A DNA stretch of 64,000 bases from Clostridium bornimense (GCF_000577895.1 NZ_HG917868.1:2356001-2420000), one strand, 5' to 3'. Shown: positions 9,727 through 19,009, counted from the first letter of the stretch. Translations and numbers: made by a program. The notes: generated by a model from the sequence alone, not told the origin.

Positions 9727-10095
9727 TTATGCGTCCTGAACTTCTTGTGTTTCTCGCACCTTCCTTACAATTGAATTCAATATTTTGCATAACTCTTTAC
9801 ATTTATTAAGCATTTCATTAGCTACTTCATCTTCTAAGTATGATGAAGCTATCAATAATTCTATCCAGTACTCAGTTTCATTAGCCTCTTTCAAAGCTAT
9901 ATTCATTTTATGACCAAAATCTTTCCTAAACTCCCCACCAAAATCCTCTCGAACATTGGCCCTAATACTAGTACCAGCTCTTAGCAATTGTTTAGATAAT
10001 ATAAACTCTCTCTTTTTACATCTAATAAAGTGATATGTTCTTATAATATCTAAAGCAAAATTAAAAGACTTATTAACTATCACACTATTAGTCAT
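9727..10095 (-). CDS. Four-helix-bundle protein (23S rRNA IVS / Avd-like family)
   Basis: 122 residues, full length for this family. It begins with the typical SFNFALDIIRTYHFI helix; SKQLLRAGTSIRANVRE, FGHKMNIALKEANETEYWIELL and ELCKILNSIV mark helices 2-4. Charged and basic, with no signal peptide or membrane segment. Family members are encoded in 23S rRNA intervening sequences and in many unrelated loci; Avd of diversity-generating retroelements shares the fold and binds RNA and reverse transcriptase. No reverse transcriptase is near, and function here is unknown. The ribosome binding site is weak (AGGGGTG). It lies in the purine operon inside a repeat-bounded element. Confidence 0.85.
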   Translation of the reverse strand: MTNSVIVNKSFNFALDIIRTYHFIRCKKREFILSKQLLRAGTSIRANVREDFGGEFRKDFGHKMNIALKEANETEYWIELLIASSYLEDEVANEMLNKCKELCKILNSIVRKVRETQEVQDA

Positions 10096-10275
10096 TTTAG
10101 TATCACACCCCTGAGTAATTAATTACCAAAGATACGAACATTTATTCAGTAATTATAAATTATTTAAAACTTCTTATATTAAATCAACTTGTGTCACAAT
10201 TACAAATATCCTATACACACTTAGCACTTTTACAGCACAGCTGTAAACAATCAAAGCCGTCCGCAGGACTACAAT

Positions 10276-10303
10276 GTAATTCCTCCACCGGAGGAGGAAT
10301 TAC
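10276..10303. repeat. Element stem-loop (AATTCC-type)
   Basis: GTAATTCCTCC pairs with GGAGGAATTAC. Similar AATTCC...GGAATT hairpins lie at 15349-15367, 21386-21404, 27318-27342 and 44088-44108. It is upstream of the four-helix-bundle gene and could form in the operon transcript. It has no T-run, so a terminator role is unlikely. Confidence 0.7.
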
Positions 10304-10339
10304 AACCCTGCCTGTGCACTGTGCCATGACATCTGTACC

Positions 10340-13300
10340 CTATCTAAAGTAATTTACCCCATTTTTAAATAATTGTTGATCTTTCTCACCTAAAATATTC
10401 TTAGCTACACCATTTCCGATTCTTTCAGAGTGTCCCATTTTACCAAAGACTCTTCCGTCTGGACTTGTTATTCCTTCTACTGCACATACAGAACCGTTTG
10501 GATTGAATTCTATATCGTAAGTTCCTTGTCCTTCAAAGTTAACGTATTGTGTTGCTATTTGTCCGTTTTCTATTAGTTTCTTCATAACTTCATCATTAGC
10601 TACAAATCTTCCTTCTCCGTGAGAAACTGCTATGCTATGAAGTTTTCCTAAATCATCATTAGATATCCAAGGTGATTTATTTGAAACAACTTTAGTTGTA
10701 ACCATTCTTGAAACGTGTCTACCAATCTTATTAAATGTAAGTGTTGGTGAGTTTTCATCTAAATCTCTTATTTCACCGTATGGAACTAATCCTAATTTGA
10801 TAAGTGCTTGGAATCCGTTACAGATACCTAACATTAAACCATCTCTATTCTTAAGCATTTCATGAACAGCTTCTTTTATCTTTTCATTTCTAAATACTGC
10901 TGATATAAACTTACCTGATCCATCTGGCTCATCCCCTGCTGAGAATCCACCTGATAACATAATCATTTGTGAAGTATTTATTCTCTTAACCATTTCTTCA
11001 ATTGATTCTTCTACTTCATGAGCATTTCCATTTCTGAATACAAATACATCTGTTTCTGCTCCTGCTTTCTTGAATTCCCTTGAAGTATCGTATTCACAGT
11101 TTGTTCCTGGGAACACTGGTATAAATACTTTTGGTTTTGCAATTTTAATAACTGGAGAAACTTTTTCTTTTGCTTCATATAATGGCATATCTATCTTAGT
11201 TTCTTCTATTTTTGCTTCTGTTCTAAATACTGATTCAAGTTTAGAATCCCATGATTTTCTTAATTCATTAACATCGATTTTTTCATCACCGTAAACTAAT
11301 GAATATTCTTCTGTAGTTTCACCAATTACTCTATATGAAACTCCTTCTAATTCTTTTATAGTATCTTCTTCAACTTCAAGAACTATTGATCCATAGCTTG
11401 GTTCTACTAAATCTTTTATTGATAATTCGCTATTTATCTTAACTCCAATTTCATTACCAAAAGATCCTTTAGCTAAGTTTTCTATTACACCACCAAATCT
11501 TACTGATGATGATGATAATACTAAGCCTTTATTTATTAATTCTTTAACTTTAGCGAAATTAGTTTTAAGTTCTTCTAAGTTTGGCATATCTCCATCTTTT
11601 CTATTATGAAGAATTTCTACTAACTTACTTCCTACTTTCTTAAATTCAGAAGATACAATATTTTGTACTTTATCTGCAACTACTGCAAAAGTTACTATTG
11701 TTGGAGGAACTTTTAAATCTTTAAATGTTCCTGACATTGAGTCCTTACCGCCGATAGCTGGTATCTCAAAAGCTCTTTGTACTTCATATGCTCCAAGTAA
11801 TGCTGCTAGTGGTTTACCAAATGCTTCTTCACTATTCATTCTTTCAAAGTATTCTTGCATTGAAAGTCTTACTTTACTAGCGTCCCCTCCAAGAGCTGTA
11901 ATCTTAGCTAATGCTTCAATTACTGAGTACATACCACCATGGAATGGACTGAATGTTGTAAGATAAGGATTATAGCCAAAAGTCATTAATGAAACTGTAT
12001 TTGTCTCTCCTTCAAGAACTGGAATTTTCCCTACCATACCTTCCTGTGGTGTTCCTTGTGTCTTACCTCCATAAGGCATAAGTACTGTATTACTTCCAAT
12101 AGAAGAGTCGAACATTTCAACTAAACCTCTTTGAGAACATACGTTTAAATCTGTTAATATTTCTTCAGCTACAGTTTTAAAGTCTTTTCCTTGATACTTA
12201 TTAACAGAAGTTTCAAAATAATTTTCTTCTTTAGGTTCTAGAACCTTTGCTTTTGTATGAGAAGTTACACCATTTGTATTTAAAAAGTCTCTACTTAACT
12301 CTACAATTGTGTCGCCTCTCCATTTTAATCTCATTATGTTTTCATCTGTAACTTTAGCAACTACTACAGCTTCTAAGTTTTCTTCATTACATAATCTTAA
12401 GAATTCTTCTCTATCTTTTTCTTCTATAACTACTGCCATTCTTTCTTGTGATTCAGAAATAGCAAGCTCTGTACCATCTAATCCTTCGTACTTCTTTGGT
12501 ACTAAATCTAAATCTATGTCTAACCCATCTGCAAGCTCACCAATTGCTACTGATACTCCCCCTGCTCCGAAGTCGTTACATCTAACAATTTTTCTTGATA
12601 CCTCTGGATTTCTAAATAATCTTTGTATCTTTCTTTCTGTTGGTGCATTACCTTTTTGTACTTCTGATGAACATGTATCAATAGAAGTTTCTGTGTGTTC
12701 CTTTGAAGAACCTGTTGCTCCACCACATCCATCTCTACCTGTTCTACCACCGATTAATACAATGATATCTCCTGGCACTGGTCTTCTTCTAACTACATTA
12801 TCTTTTGGTGCTGCTGCAACAACCGCTCCAAGTTCTAATCTCTTAGCTACATAACCTGGATGATATATTTCTGCAACTTGTCCTGTTGCAAGTCCAATTT
12901 GGTTACCATATGAAGAATATCCATGAGCTGCTCCTTGAGTTATTTTTCTTTGTGGTAACTTACCTGGAAGAGTTTCTTCTACAGGTACTGTTGGATCTGC
13001 TGCTCCTGAAACTCTCATTGCTTGGTATACATATGTTCTTCCTGAAAGTGGATCTCTTATAGCTCCACCAATACAAGTAGCTGCTCCACCAAATGGTTCA
13101 ATTTCTGTTGGATGGTTATGTGTTTCATTTTTAAACATTAATAAATAATCTTCATCTTTTCCATCTACATCAACTTTAACATTTATTGAACAAGCATTAA
13201 TTTCTTCACTTTCATCTAAATCTGTTAATACACCTTTTTTCTTAAGTTCCCTAACAGCTATAGTTGCAAGATCCATTAAACAAATATTCTTTTTCTTTCT

Positions 13301-14101
13301 ATCTTTGTATGCAAATTCTCTTCCTGCTAAATAATTTTCATATGAAGCTTTAACTAAACTTGCATACTTCCCTTCTTCAAAAGAAACCTCATCAATTATT
13401 GTTTCAAAAGTAGTATGTCTACAATGATCTGACCAATAAGTATCTATAACTTTAATTTCTGTTATAGTTGGATTTCTTTTTTCTGTATCTCTAAAGTACT
13501 GTTGACAGAAAGCTAAGTCATCTATTGTCATAGCTAGTCCATTTTCATTTAAGAAATTTTCTAAGCCACTTCTATCTAAATCTATAAATCCATCTACTAT
13601 TTTAACTGCACTTGGCTTTTCTACCTTTGGCATTAATGTTTCTGGTTTTTCTATTGAAATTTCTCTAGAATCTACTGAGTTAATAAAATAGTTTTTAACT
13701 TTTTCTATTTCATCTATAGATAATCTTCCTTTTAAAATTACAACCTTTGAAGAAGTAATTTCACAACTATCATCCTCAGTGATAATTTGAATACATTGGC
13801 GAGCTGAATCTGCTCTTTGATCGAATTGACCTGGTAGGTATTGTACAAGAAAATAATTTTCCCCTTCATTTAATGGAAACTCTTCATCATATACATTATC
13901 AACATTGACTTCTGATAATATTAATTTCTTAGCCCTATAATAAGCATCATCTGAAAGTCCTGCTAAGTCATATCTGTTAACCATTCTAACTTTTTCTAGA
14001 TTTGCAAGATTAAGATTTATCTTGAAATCTTTTAATAAATGCTCATTTTCAGAATTGAATCCTTCCTTTTTTTCAACATACACAGTACGTATATAAGACA
14101 T
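10340..14101 (-). CDS. purL: Phosphoribosylformylglycinamidine synthase, single-chain
   Basis: 1253 residues. Converts FGAR and glutamine to FGAM. All parts are fused: a PurS-like N-terminal region, two AIR-synthetase-like ATP domains (TYWSDHCRHTTFET, KNETHNHPTEIEPFGGAATCIGG), and a class I glutaminase at about 1000-1253 (FPGTNCEYD; nucleophile Cys in MLGICNGFQALIKLG; His-Glu in SHGEGRF). This is the long form found in clostridia, unlike the purSQL split of Bacillus. First gene of the purine operon, separated from purE by the heptamer-bounded element. A PurBox-like pair lies upstream. Confidence 0.98.
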   Translation of the reverse strand: MSYIRTVYVEKKEGFNSENEHLLKDFKINLNLANLEKVRMVNRYDLAGLSDDAYYRAKKLILSEVNVDNVYDEEFPLNEGENYFLVQYLPGQFDQRADSARQCIQIITEDDSCEITSSKVVILKGRLSIDEIEKVKNYFINSVDSREISIEKPETLMPKVEKPSAVKIVDGFIDLDRSGLENFLNENGLAMTIDDLAFCQQYFRDTEKRNPTITEIKVIDTYWSDHCRHTTFETIIDEVSFEEGKYASLVKASYENYLAGREFAYKDRKKKNICLMDLATIAVRELKKKGVLTDLDESEEINACSINVKVDVDGKDEDYLLMFKNETHNHPTEIEPFGGAATCIGGAIRDPLSGRTYVYQAMRVSGAADPTVPVEETLPGKLPQRKITQGAAHGYSSYGNQIGLATGQVAEIYHPGYVAKRLELGAVVAAAPKDNVVRRRPVPGDIIVLIGGRTGRDGCGGATGSSKEHTETSIDTCSSEVQKGNAPTERKIQRLFRNPEVSRKIVRCNDFGAGGVSVAIGELADGLDIDLDLVPKKYEGLDGTELAISESQERMAVVIEEKDREEFLRLCNEENLEAVVVAKVTDENIMRLKWRGDTIVELSRDFLNTNGVTSHTKAKVLEPKEENYFETSVNKYQGKDFKTVAEEILTDLNVCSQRGLVEMFDSSIGSNTVLMPYGGKTQGTPQEGMVGKIPVLEGETNTVSLMTFGYNPYLTTFSPFHGGMYSVIEALAKITALGGDASKVRLSMQEYFERMNSEEAFGKPLAALLGAYEVQRAFEIPAIGGKDSMSGTFKDLKVPPTIVTFAVVADKVQNIVSSEFKKVGSKLVEILHNRKDGDMPNLEELKTNFAKVKELINKGLVLSSSSVRFGGVIENLAKGSFGNEIGVKINSELSIKDLVEPSYGSIVLEVEEDTIKELEGVSYRVIGETTEEYSLVYGDEKIDVNELRKSWDSKLESVFRTEAKIEETKIDMPLYEAKEKVSPVIKIAKPKVFIPVFPGTNCEYDTSREFKKAGAETDVFVFRNGNAHEVEESIEEMVKRINTSQMIMLSGGFSAGDEPDGSGKFISAVFRNEKIKEAVHEMLKNRDGLMLGICNGFQALIKLGLVPYGEIRDLDENSPTLTFNKIGRHVSRMVTTKVVSNKSPWISNDDLGKLHSIAVSHGEGRFVANDEVMKKLIENGQIATQYVNFEGQGTYDIEFNPNGSVCAVEGITSPDGRVFGKMGHSERIGNGVAKNILGEKDQQLFKNGVNYFR

Positions 14102-14125
14102 TTATTTTTCCCCTTTCATACGTAT

Positions 14126-14169
14126 ATATACGAACATTCCCCATTGACGCGTATATATACTTCGTTAAT
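14126..14169 (-). promoter_or_regulatory. Candidate PurR operator (inverted PurBox pair) before purL
   Basis: Bacillus PurR binds two inverted boxes of consensus AWWWCCGAACWWT spaced by 16-17 bp. Here ATATACGAACATT (14126-14138) matches with one mismatch, and the inverted ATACTTCGTTAAT (14157-14169) with two, separated by 18 bp. Position is right for control of the purL-purD operon. The arrangement is seen in the sequence; PurR binding is inference, and purR itself is not in this window. Confidence 0.45.
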
Positions 14170-14321
14170 TCAATTATAATATAACTTTATATATATTTAA
14201 AGGGTTTTTCTGAAAATATTAACTGTAAATTTCACATCATTTCCATTATACCATTTTTAGCCTTATTATGGTATCAATTTGCAAAATAATTTGCTAACTA
14301 CTGTCAAATCACAAAAATACT

Positions 14322-14350
14322 TTGACTATCAAAATATTTTTATATATAAT
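14322..14350 (+). promoter_or_regulatory. Sigma-A promoter of the degV gene
   Basis: TTGACT, a 17-base spacer and TATAAT, followed by a GGAGG ribosome binding site at 14370-14374 and the ATG at 14382. Confidence 0.85.
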
Positions 14351-14381
14351 ATGACTCAAACAACTTATTGGAGGAAGACTT

Positions 14382-15227
14382 ATGAATAATGTTACTATAA
14401 TAACAGATTCTATATCTGACTTAAATTTTTCTATTTTAAATGAATACAATATTATTTCTTTACCAATTAAAATTGATATAGATGGAACTTTATATAGAGA
14501 TAAAATTGATATCTCTAATGAAGAGTTTTATAAAATAATCAGAGAAAAAAATATTTTTCCTAAAACTTCTCAAATATCTCCATCTGAATTTGAAGAGGTT
14601 TTTTCTAATGAATTAAATAAAGGTAATAAAGTTATTTGCGTAACTGTATCTTCTTACTTAAGTGGAACTTACAATTCTGCGCATATAGCTAAAAACAATC
14701 TAGAAAGCGATGATATATTTATAATAGATTCTTTATCAGCTACAGTTGGACAAGGACTTATTGTAGTAGAGTTAGCTAAGTATATTAATAAAGCTAAAAA
14801 TATAGAAGAGTTATTAGAATACTCAAATAAATTGATAAATAATCAAAAGTCTATTATCGGCGTTGATTCAATAGAAATGCTAAAACGAGGTGGAAGAATT
14901 CCTAAATCTCTAGCAACTATTAGCACCCTTTTAGACATTAAACCACTATTAACTTTAAAAGATGGCCATCTAGAAGCAGTATCCAAAGTTCGTGGTATGA
15001 AATCCCTTATAAAAAATATTTGTAAAACTATTAATACTTCAAATATAAATAAAGAATATTCTATAATTATTGCTCATGCAAATAATACTTCTCACTGTAA
15101 CTTAATACTTGAAACACTTAAAGAACAATTCCCTGATGTTGAAATAATAACATCAGAAGTTGGAATAGCCGTTGGATGTCACATAGGTGAAGGAGCATTA
15201 GCAGTATTTATCCAAGAAAAGAATTAG
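14382..15227 (+). CDS. DegV family fatty-acid-binding protein
   Basis: 281 residues, normal for the family. Two-domain DegV/FakB fold: the N-terminal DSISDLNFS begins the lipid-binding domain, SSYLSGTYNSA is the central conserved loop, and DSLSATVGQGL and GVDSIEMLKRGGRIPK mark the second part. FakB-type members bind an acyl chain and present it to the FakA kinase; several DegV proteins have no known partner, and no fakA is nearby. Single gene with its own sigma-A promoter and a GGAGG binding site. A short hairpin (15228-15243) followed by AATTTTAT may weakly terminate it. Confidence 0.92.
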   Translation: MNNVTIITDSISDLNFSILNEYNIISLPIKIDIDGTLYRDKIDISNEEFYKIIREKNIFPKTSQISPSEFEEVFSNELNKGNKVICVTVSSYLSGTYNSAHIAKNNLESDDIFIIDSLSATVGQGLIVVELAKYINKAKNIEELLEYSNKLINNQKSIIGVDSIEMLKRGGRIPKSLATISTLLDIKPLLTLKDGHLEAVSKVRGMKSLIKNICKTINTSNINKEYSIIIAHANNTSHCNLILETLKEQFPDVEIITSEVGIAVGCHIGEGALAVFIQEKN

Positions 15228-15296
15228 ACTTTCTAGAGAAAGTAATTTTATCTAGCTAAAAACAAAGCCCTTGGAGTAAGTTTAATAACGCAAAAG

Positions 15297-15668
15297 CAGG
15301 GCACAGATGCATGGCACAAGTATGATGGCACAAAGCACAAGTATAGATGAAATTCCTGCGGAATTTCTTAGATTGTGAGTGTTGAGCTAAATATTATAAG
15401 TTAGACTATGTTTCTTATTTAGATTATAGTTGATATACAAGCAAATGCAGAAGGCTCATGAAAGTTGCACTTTCATGAAGCTTTGAATATATATTTGCAT
15501 GGGATTATATATAGAGAGTTAAGTTTATATTAGTACCTGTTCTAGTTAAGTAGTGGTAAAACTGTATCTCTCCCATAAAATACACTAGCTGTCCACAGGA
15601 CTATAATAAAATTCCTCCTAAATAGGAATTTTTACCTTACCTATGCCCTGTGCCTTCTGACCTGTGCC
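15297..15668. mobile_element. Heptamer-bounded noncoding element
   Basis: Fills most of the 530-base gap between degV and dapF; no gene is evident in it. The left end has GGCACAG/GGCACAA copies and the right end the inverted CCTGTGCC copies. Internal features: GAAATTCCTGCGGAATTTC hairpin at 15349-15367, CATGAAAGT...ACTTTCATG hairpin at 15458-15478, a dispersed core (15524-15560) shared with 2251-2287, and the TCC(A/G)CAGGACTA plus AATTCCTCC module shared with the purL-purE element. It looks like a version of that element without the protein gene. Confidence 0.6.
15524..15560. repeat. Dispersed repeat core, copy B
   Basis: Reverse complement of 2251-2287 with about four mismatches over 37 bases. 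Confidence 0.65.
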
Positions 15669-15669
15669 A

Positions 15670-15724
15670 TAATAAAAGGAACTATCGCTCACAAATTTTT
15701 ATTTGTCAATGCGATAGTCCCTTT
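15670..15724 (-). terminator. Terminator of pepF-dapF
   Basis: A long hairpin (15675-15724; stem around GGAACTATCGC pairing with GCGATAGTCCC) followed on the minus strand by TTTTATT, 36 bases past the dapF stop. Confidence 0.85.
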
Positions 15725-15759
15725 CAATGCACTAATATCTTAAAATCATATTTTTTTAT

Positions 15760-16719
15760 CTATTTCTCAACAGCGTTAGTAAACTCTAAAAATTTATCGT
15801 AGCTTTCATTTTCTTCTACAAATTCTTTTTTATTTGATACTGATATAGTATTATCTTCATATTTTACTGTAGCTGTATAAACAAATGTTGCATTTCCTAC
15901 CATTATTACTTTTAGTTCTTCTTCATTTTCTACTACAGTATTAATGATCATTCCACCATCATTATATATTTTTATAGGTTTATTTTTCATTTCAGGGTGT
16001 GCTATAGTACAAGCAACTATAGAGGCCGTCATTCCTGTACCACAAGCTTTTGTAAATCCTACTCCTCTTTCATATGTTTTTACATATACCGTATTTTCAT
16101 CTAATACTTTTAAATAATTTACGTTAGAGCCTTGTGGTAATACTGATTTTGTAGAGTTAGCTTTTATACCTACTTCTTCTATTTCATCTGCTTTAATTTC
16201 ATCAGTTAATACTACTAAGTGTGGATTTGGACATGCTATTGCTGTAAATTTTTCTTTAACTGATAATTCTGGTATAGGTTGAAATATTACTTTGTCCTTT
16301 TCAGATATTAATGGTAAATCAGTTGGATTAAATGAAATAGCTTTAAGTTCTATCTCATCAGTATATACTCCATTAAAAATATCCTTTACCTTTCTAACTT
16401 TATAATTAGCTTTCATTGTTTCTATAGTAACTTCATCTTTTTTGAAGTTTTCCATAACAAATCTTCCAACATTTCTTAGAACATTTCCACACATTTCTGG
16501 TTCTGTACCATCAGCATTAAATATTCTCATCTTACCATCACAGTTTTGACTTTTGCTCATGAATACAATACCATCGCCACCAACAGCACCATTTCTGTCA
16601 CAAAGTAAAATAGCTAGTTTTCTTCTATCCTCTTCAGTAAAATTATAATTATTATTTATTTCATCAATAAGTGCAAAGTCATTACATGCACCATGACACT
16701 TTATAATATCAAAATTCAT
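15760..16719 (-). CDS. dapF: Diaminopimelate epimerase-family protein (divergent)
   Basis: 319 residues from the ATG at 16719, which has a GGAGGGG ribosome binding site; an upstream TTG lies outside that site. Two-lobed epimerase fold: each lobe has its catalytic Cys, in EMCGNVLRN (residue about 76) and KACGTGMTAS (about 228). DapF interconverts LL- and meso-diaminopimelate for cell wall and lysine. Differences from standard DapF: HGACNDF instead of HGLGNDF, CGNVLRN instead of CGNGxRC, GFTKACGTG instead of GETxACGTG, and about 40 extra residues. These changes touch substrate-binding segments, so another amino-acid racemase or epimerase activity is possible. No other dap or lys gene is adjacent. 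Confidence 0.8.
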   Translation of the reverse strand: MNFDIIKCHGACNDFALIDEINNNYNFTEEDRRKLAILLCDRNGAVGGDGIVFMSKSQNCDGKMRIFNADGTEPEMCGNVLRNVGRFVMENFKKDEVTIETMKANYKVRKVKDIFNGVYTDEIELKAISFNPTDLPLISEKDKVIFQPIPELSVKEKFTAIACPNPHLVVLTDEIKADEIEEVGIKANSTKSVLPQGSNVNYLKVLDENTVYVKTYERGVGFTKACGTGMTASIVACTIAHPEMKNKPIKIYNDGGMIINTVVENEEELKVIMVGNATFVYTATVKYEDNTISVSNKKEFVEENESYDKFLEFTNAVEK

Positions 16720-16775
16720 TTTACCCCTCCTATCCAATAAAGTTATTCAATTTTAACATAATATGTTATATAAAT

Positions 16776-18554
16776 CTACTTAATAAGATCCTCTGTTAAC
16801 TCTAAGAATTTATCTATATCTTTTTCCATAGCCTTCAATGAAGTTATCCAGAAACTTTTATCTTCAAAATCTATTCCTATAGTTTTCCCTACATCTACTA
16901 TATTCATCTTACCTGTAGATTTTAAAAGTTTATCATATTCTTCTATAAACTCTTCACCTTTTTCTTCATATAATTTATAAAGTCCTTTTGCAAATAATTG
17001 TCCAAAAGCATAAGGATAATTATAAAAATTATAGTCTCCATCATAATAATGTGGCTTACAAATCCACATATATGGATGAAGATAATTTTCATCTAGTCCA
17101 TCACCATATGTAGCTTTTTGTGCCTCTATCATAATGTTGCACAATTCTTCCACAGATAAAGCCGCCTCTTTTCTTTTCTCAAATACTTCTTTTTCAAATA
17201 TAAACCTACTCATTATATCAAGAATTACTTGTGTAGCATCACTAATTTCACCTTCTAATACTGTTAATGCCTCTTCCTTTGGAAGTGTATTAATCATATT
17301 CGTTTTTAAAAGCGTCTCACAAAAAGTAGATGCTGTTTCTGCCAATGGCATTGGATATTCATTATTTATAGCTGTCTCATCTTTTAATACTGAGCCATGG
17401 TATCCATGACCTAATTCATGGGCCATTGTTACTACGTCAGTAAAATTCCCACCGTAATTTAACATTACTCTACTTTCTTTTATAGATGTTATAGTAGAAC
17501 AGAATGCTCCTCCTACCTTTCCATCTCTTGGATAAACGTCTATCCACTGATTCTCCATAGCATTTTTTGCAAAATCACCTAGCTTTGTTGAGAAATTATA
17601 AAAATTATCTAAAACAATCTTTTTTCCTTCCTCAAAAGGAATTTCCCTAGTTAATTCTCCTATAGGTGCAAATAAATCATAAAAAGGAAGTCCATTTTTA
17701 TGTCCTAAAATCTCACCTTTACGTTTTAAGTATTTTCTAAAAACAGGATAATACTCTTCTATAGCAGATATAAGCGCATCTAATGTTTTTTCACTCATTC
17801 TTGATGAAAATAATGCTTCTTGAAGCGGAGATTCATATCCCCTAAGACTTGTTACAGTTATAACTTCACCTTTTATTCCATTTAATGCTGCCGCTACAGA
17901 TTCATCAATAGATTTATATGCTTGAAGTTCAGCTTCATAAGCTTTTTTTCTAATTTCTTCACTTTTATCATAAGCTAAATTTCTCGCTACTGTAAGAGGT
18001 ATTTCTTCTTCTTTTCCGTTCTTATTTACTTTAACCTTTACTACAGAAGTTTCTCCATCTCTAAGTTTTGCCCAAGCCACTGAACCTGTATTTTTCATTT
18101 TTGCAATAACATTTTCAACTTCAGGTGATAGTATGTATTTTACATCATTTATTATTTCTTCTATAAAAAATTTATGTTCTTTAATAATTTCACTTTCTTT
18201 TACTAATGCCTCGAGATTTTTAACTTTTCCTACCTGTAGTTTTATCTTTGAATCATATTCAGTAATGCTCGATAATTGATTTTCTAAAACATCCATATAT
18301 CTTTGAGCATTAATGTCTTTTGTATCCACTGCATAAGTTAAATTACAAAACTCATATGCTTTTCCTATAACATCATTACACTTTAATGTTAACTTAATAT
18401 ATTTTTCTAACAATTCCCTATCATTTAATGTTTCAGAACTATTAGCTAATACCTTAAATTCTTCTATTATTGTTTTCCCTTTATTTATATCTTCTTTAAA
18501 TTTATCATCATCAAATCCATTATATATTTCTTTTAAACTCCATTTTCCCTCCAT
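16776..18554 (-). CDS. pepF: Oligoendopeptidase F (M3 family)
   Basis: 592 residues. Zinc metallopeptidase for short peptides, cytosolic (no signal peptide). The zinc motif is in VTMAHELGHGYHGS (HExxH), with the third ligand Glu in PLAETASTFCE about 25 residues later. An M3 N-terminal helical domain covers about residues 20-200. The start was placed at the ATG 18554, preceded by GGAGG at 18563-18567; the upstream TTG overlaps this site. It is 56 bases upstream of dapF and probably cotranscribed. Confidence 0.95.
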   Translation of the reverse strand: MEGKWSLKEIYNGFDDDKFKEDINKGKTIIEEFKVLANSSETLNDRELLEKYIKLTLKCNDVIGKAYEFCNLTYAVDTKDINAQRYMDVLENQLSSITEYDSKIKLQVGKVKNLEALVKESEIIKEHKFFIEEIINDVKYILSPEVENVIAKMKNTGSVAWAKLRDGETSVVKVKVNKNGKEEEIPLTVARNLAYDKSEEIRKKAYEAELQAYKSIDESVAAALNGIKGEVITVTSLRGYESPLQEALFSSRMSEKTLDALISAIEEYYPVFRKYLKRKGEILGHKNGLPFYDLFAPIGELTREIPFEEGKKIVLDNFYNFSTKLGDFAKNAMENQWIDVYPRDGKVGGAFCSTITSIKESRVMLNYGGNFTDVVTMAHELGHGYHGSVLKDETAINNEYPMPLAETASTFCETLLKTNMINTLPKEEALTVLEGEISDATQVILDIMSRFIFEKEVFEKRKEAALSVEELCNIMIEAQKATYGDGLDENYLHPYMWICKPHYYDGDYNFYNYPYAFGQLFAKGLYKLYEEKGEEFIEEYDKLLKSTGKMNIVDVGKTIGIDFEDKSFWITSLKAMEKDIDKFLELTEDLIK

Positions 18555-18588
18555 ATTTATATCCTCCAAACAATCTATTTATATATCT

Positions 18589-18616
18589 ATTATAGACTAA
18601 TACAATACAAAGTAAA
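18589..18616 (-). promoter_or_regulatory. Probable sigma-A promoter of pepF
   Basis: TTTACT, 16 bases, TATAAT on the minus strand, about 35 bases before the start codon. Confidence 0.5.
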
Positions 18617-18693
18617 CCTTAGCTAATTTACATATCAATATTATAGTTGCCTATTTACTTTTACTTTACTATACTGTCCTAAATATAATATTA

Positions 18694-18726
18694 AAAAAGC
18701 AGAAACATAAAAGTTTCTGTTTTTTT
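18694..18726 (-). terminator. Terminator after the small membrane protein gene
   Basis: CAGAAAC/GTTTCTG stem flanked by A- and T-runs on both sides; it could act in both directions. Confidence 0.8.
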
Positions 18727-19009
18727 AACCCATATTCTTTCTGCTTTTTATCTTAACATATCCATAATAAATTATTAATGCTACTACAATTACTAATATA
18801 GTGTTATTAACTACAATATATATTATATTACTTTGAAAAACCGTTCTATATTCTGGAAATATGAATTTAGCTGCTGTTACCCCTAATAGAAATATCAATG
18901 ACAAAATTAAATCTGATACCAATCTTTCTTTTTTGAACCTATAACCGAAATATATAGTTAATACTATAAATAACATTAACTTACCAAAATCAAACATTTC
19001 TATTTTCAT
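18725..19009 (-). CDS. Small three-helix membrane protein, unknown
   Basis: 94 residues with three predicted membrane helices (about 8-22, 32-50 and 62-82) and a basic C-terminus (KIKSRK). Start ATG has AGGAGTGGAG upstream. Not recognised as any named family. Single-gene unit with its own terminator. Confidence 0.7.
   Translation of the reverse strand: MKIEMFDFGKLMLFIVLTIYFGYRFKKERLVSDLILSLIFLLGVTAAKFIFPEYRTVFQSNIIYIVVNNTILVIVVALIIYYGYVKIKSRKNMG

Larger units (their letters stand above)
9695..10325 (-). mobile_element. Heptamer-bounded element with complete four-helix-bundle gene
   Basis: Left end: four GGCACAA/G heptamers at 9695-9722. Right end: the inverted form CTGTGCACTGTGCC at 10312-10325. 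In between lie the 122-codon gene at 9727-10095 and, near the right end, a GTAATTCCTCC stem-loop (10276-10303) beside GTCCGCAGGACTA. The same hairpin-plus-GTCC(A/G)CAGGACTA module occurs at about 15592-15635. It sits between purL and purE in the operon direction. It resembles a small nonautonomous insertion unit, but no target duplication could be established. Confidence 0.6.

Noticed and set aside
9674-9790. N-terminal extension of purE
   Set aside because: It reads through heptamer repeat and four-helix-bundle DNA; the ATG at 9673 has the ribosome binding site.
9727-10095. Four-helix-bundle gene as the Avd of a diversity-generating retroelement
   Set aside because: No reverse transcriptase, template repeat or variable repeat in the window; fold similarity only.
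12309-12854. Long open frame antisense to purL
   Set aside because: Shadow of the purL coding sequence with Ser/Thr/Pro-rich, non-protein-like composition and no binding site.
14102-14381. Purine riboswitch in the purL leader
   Set aside because: No purine-aptamer core or loop-loop pairs are recognisable; PurBox-like sites fit better.
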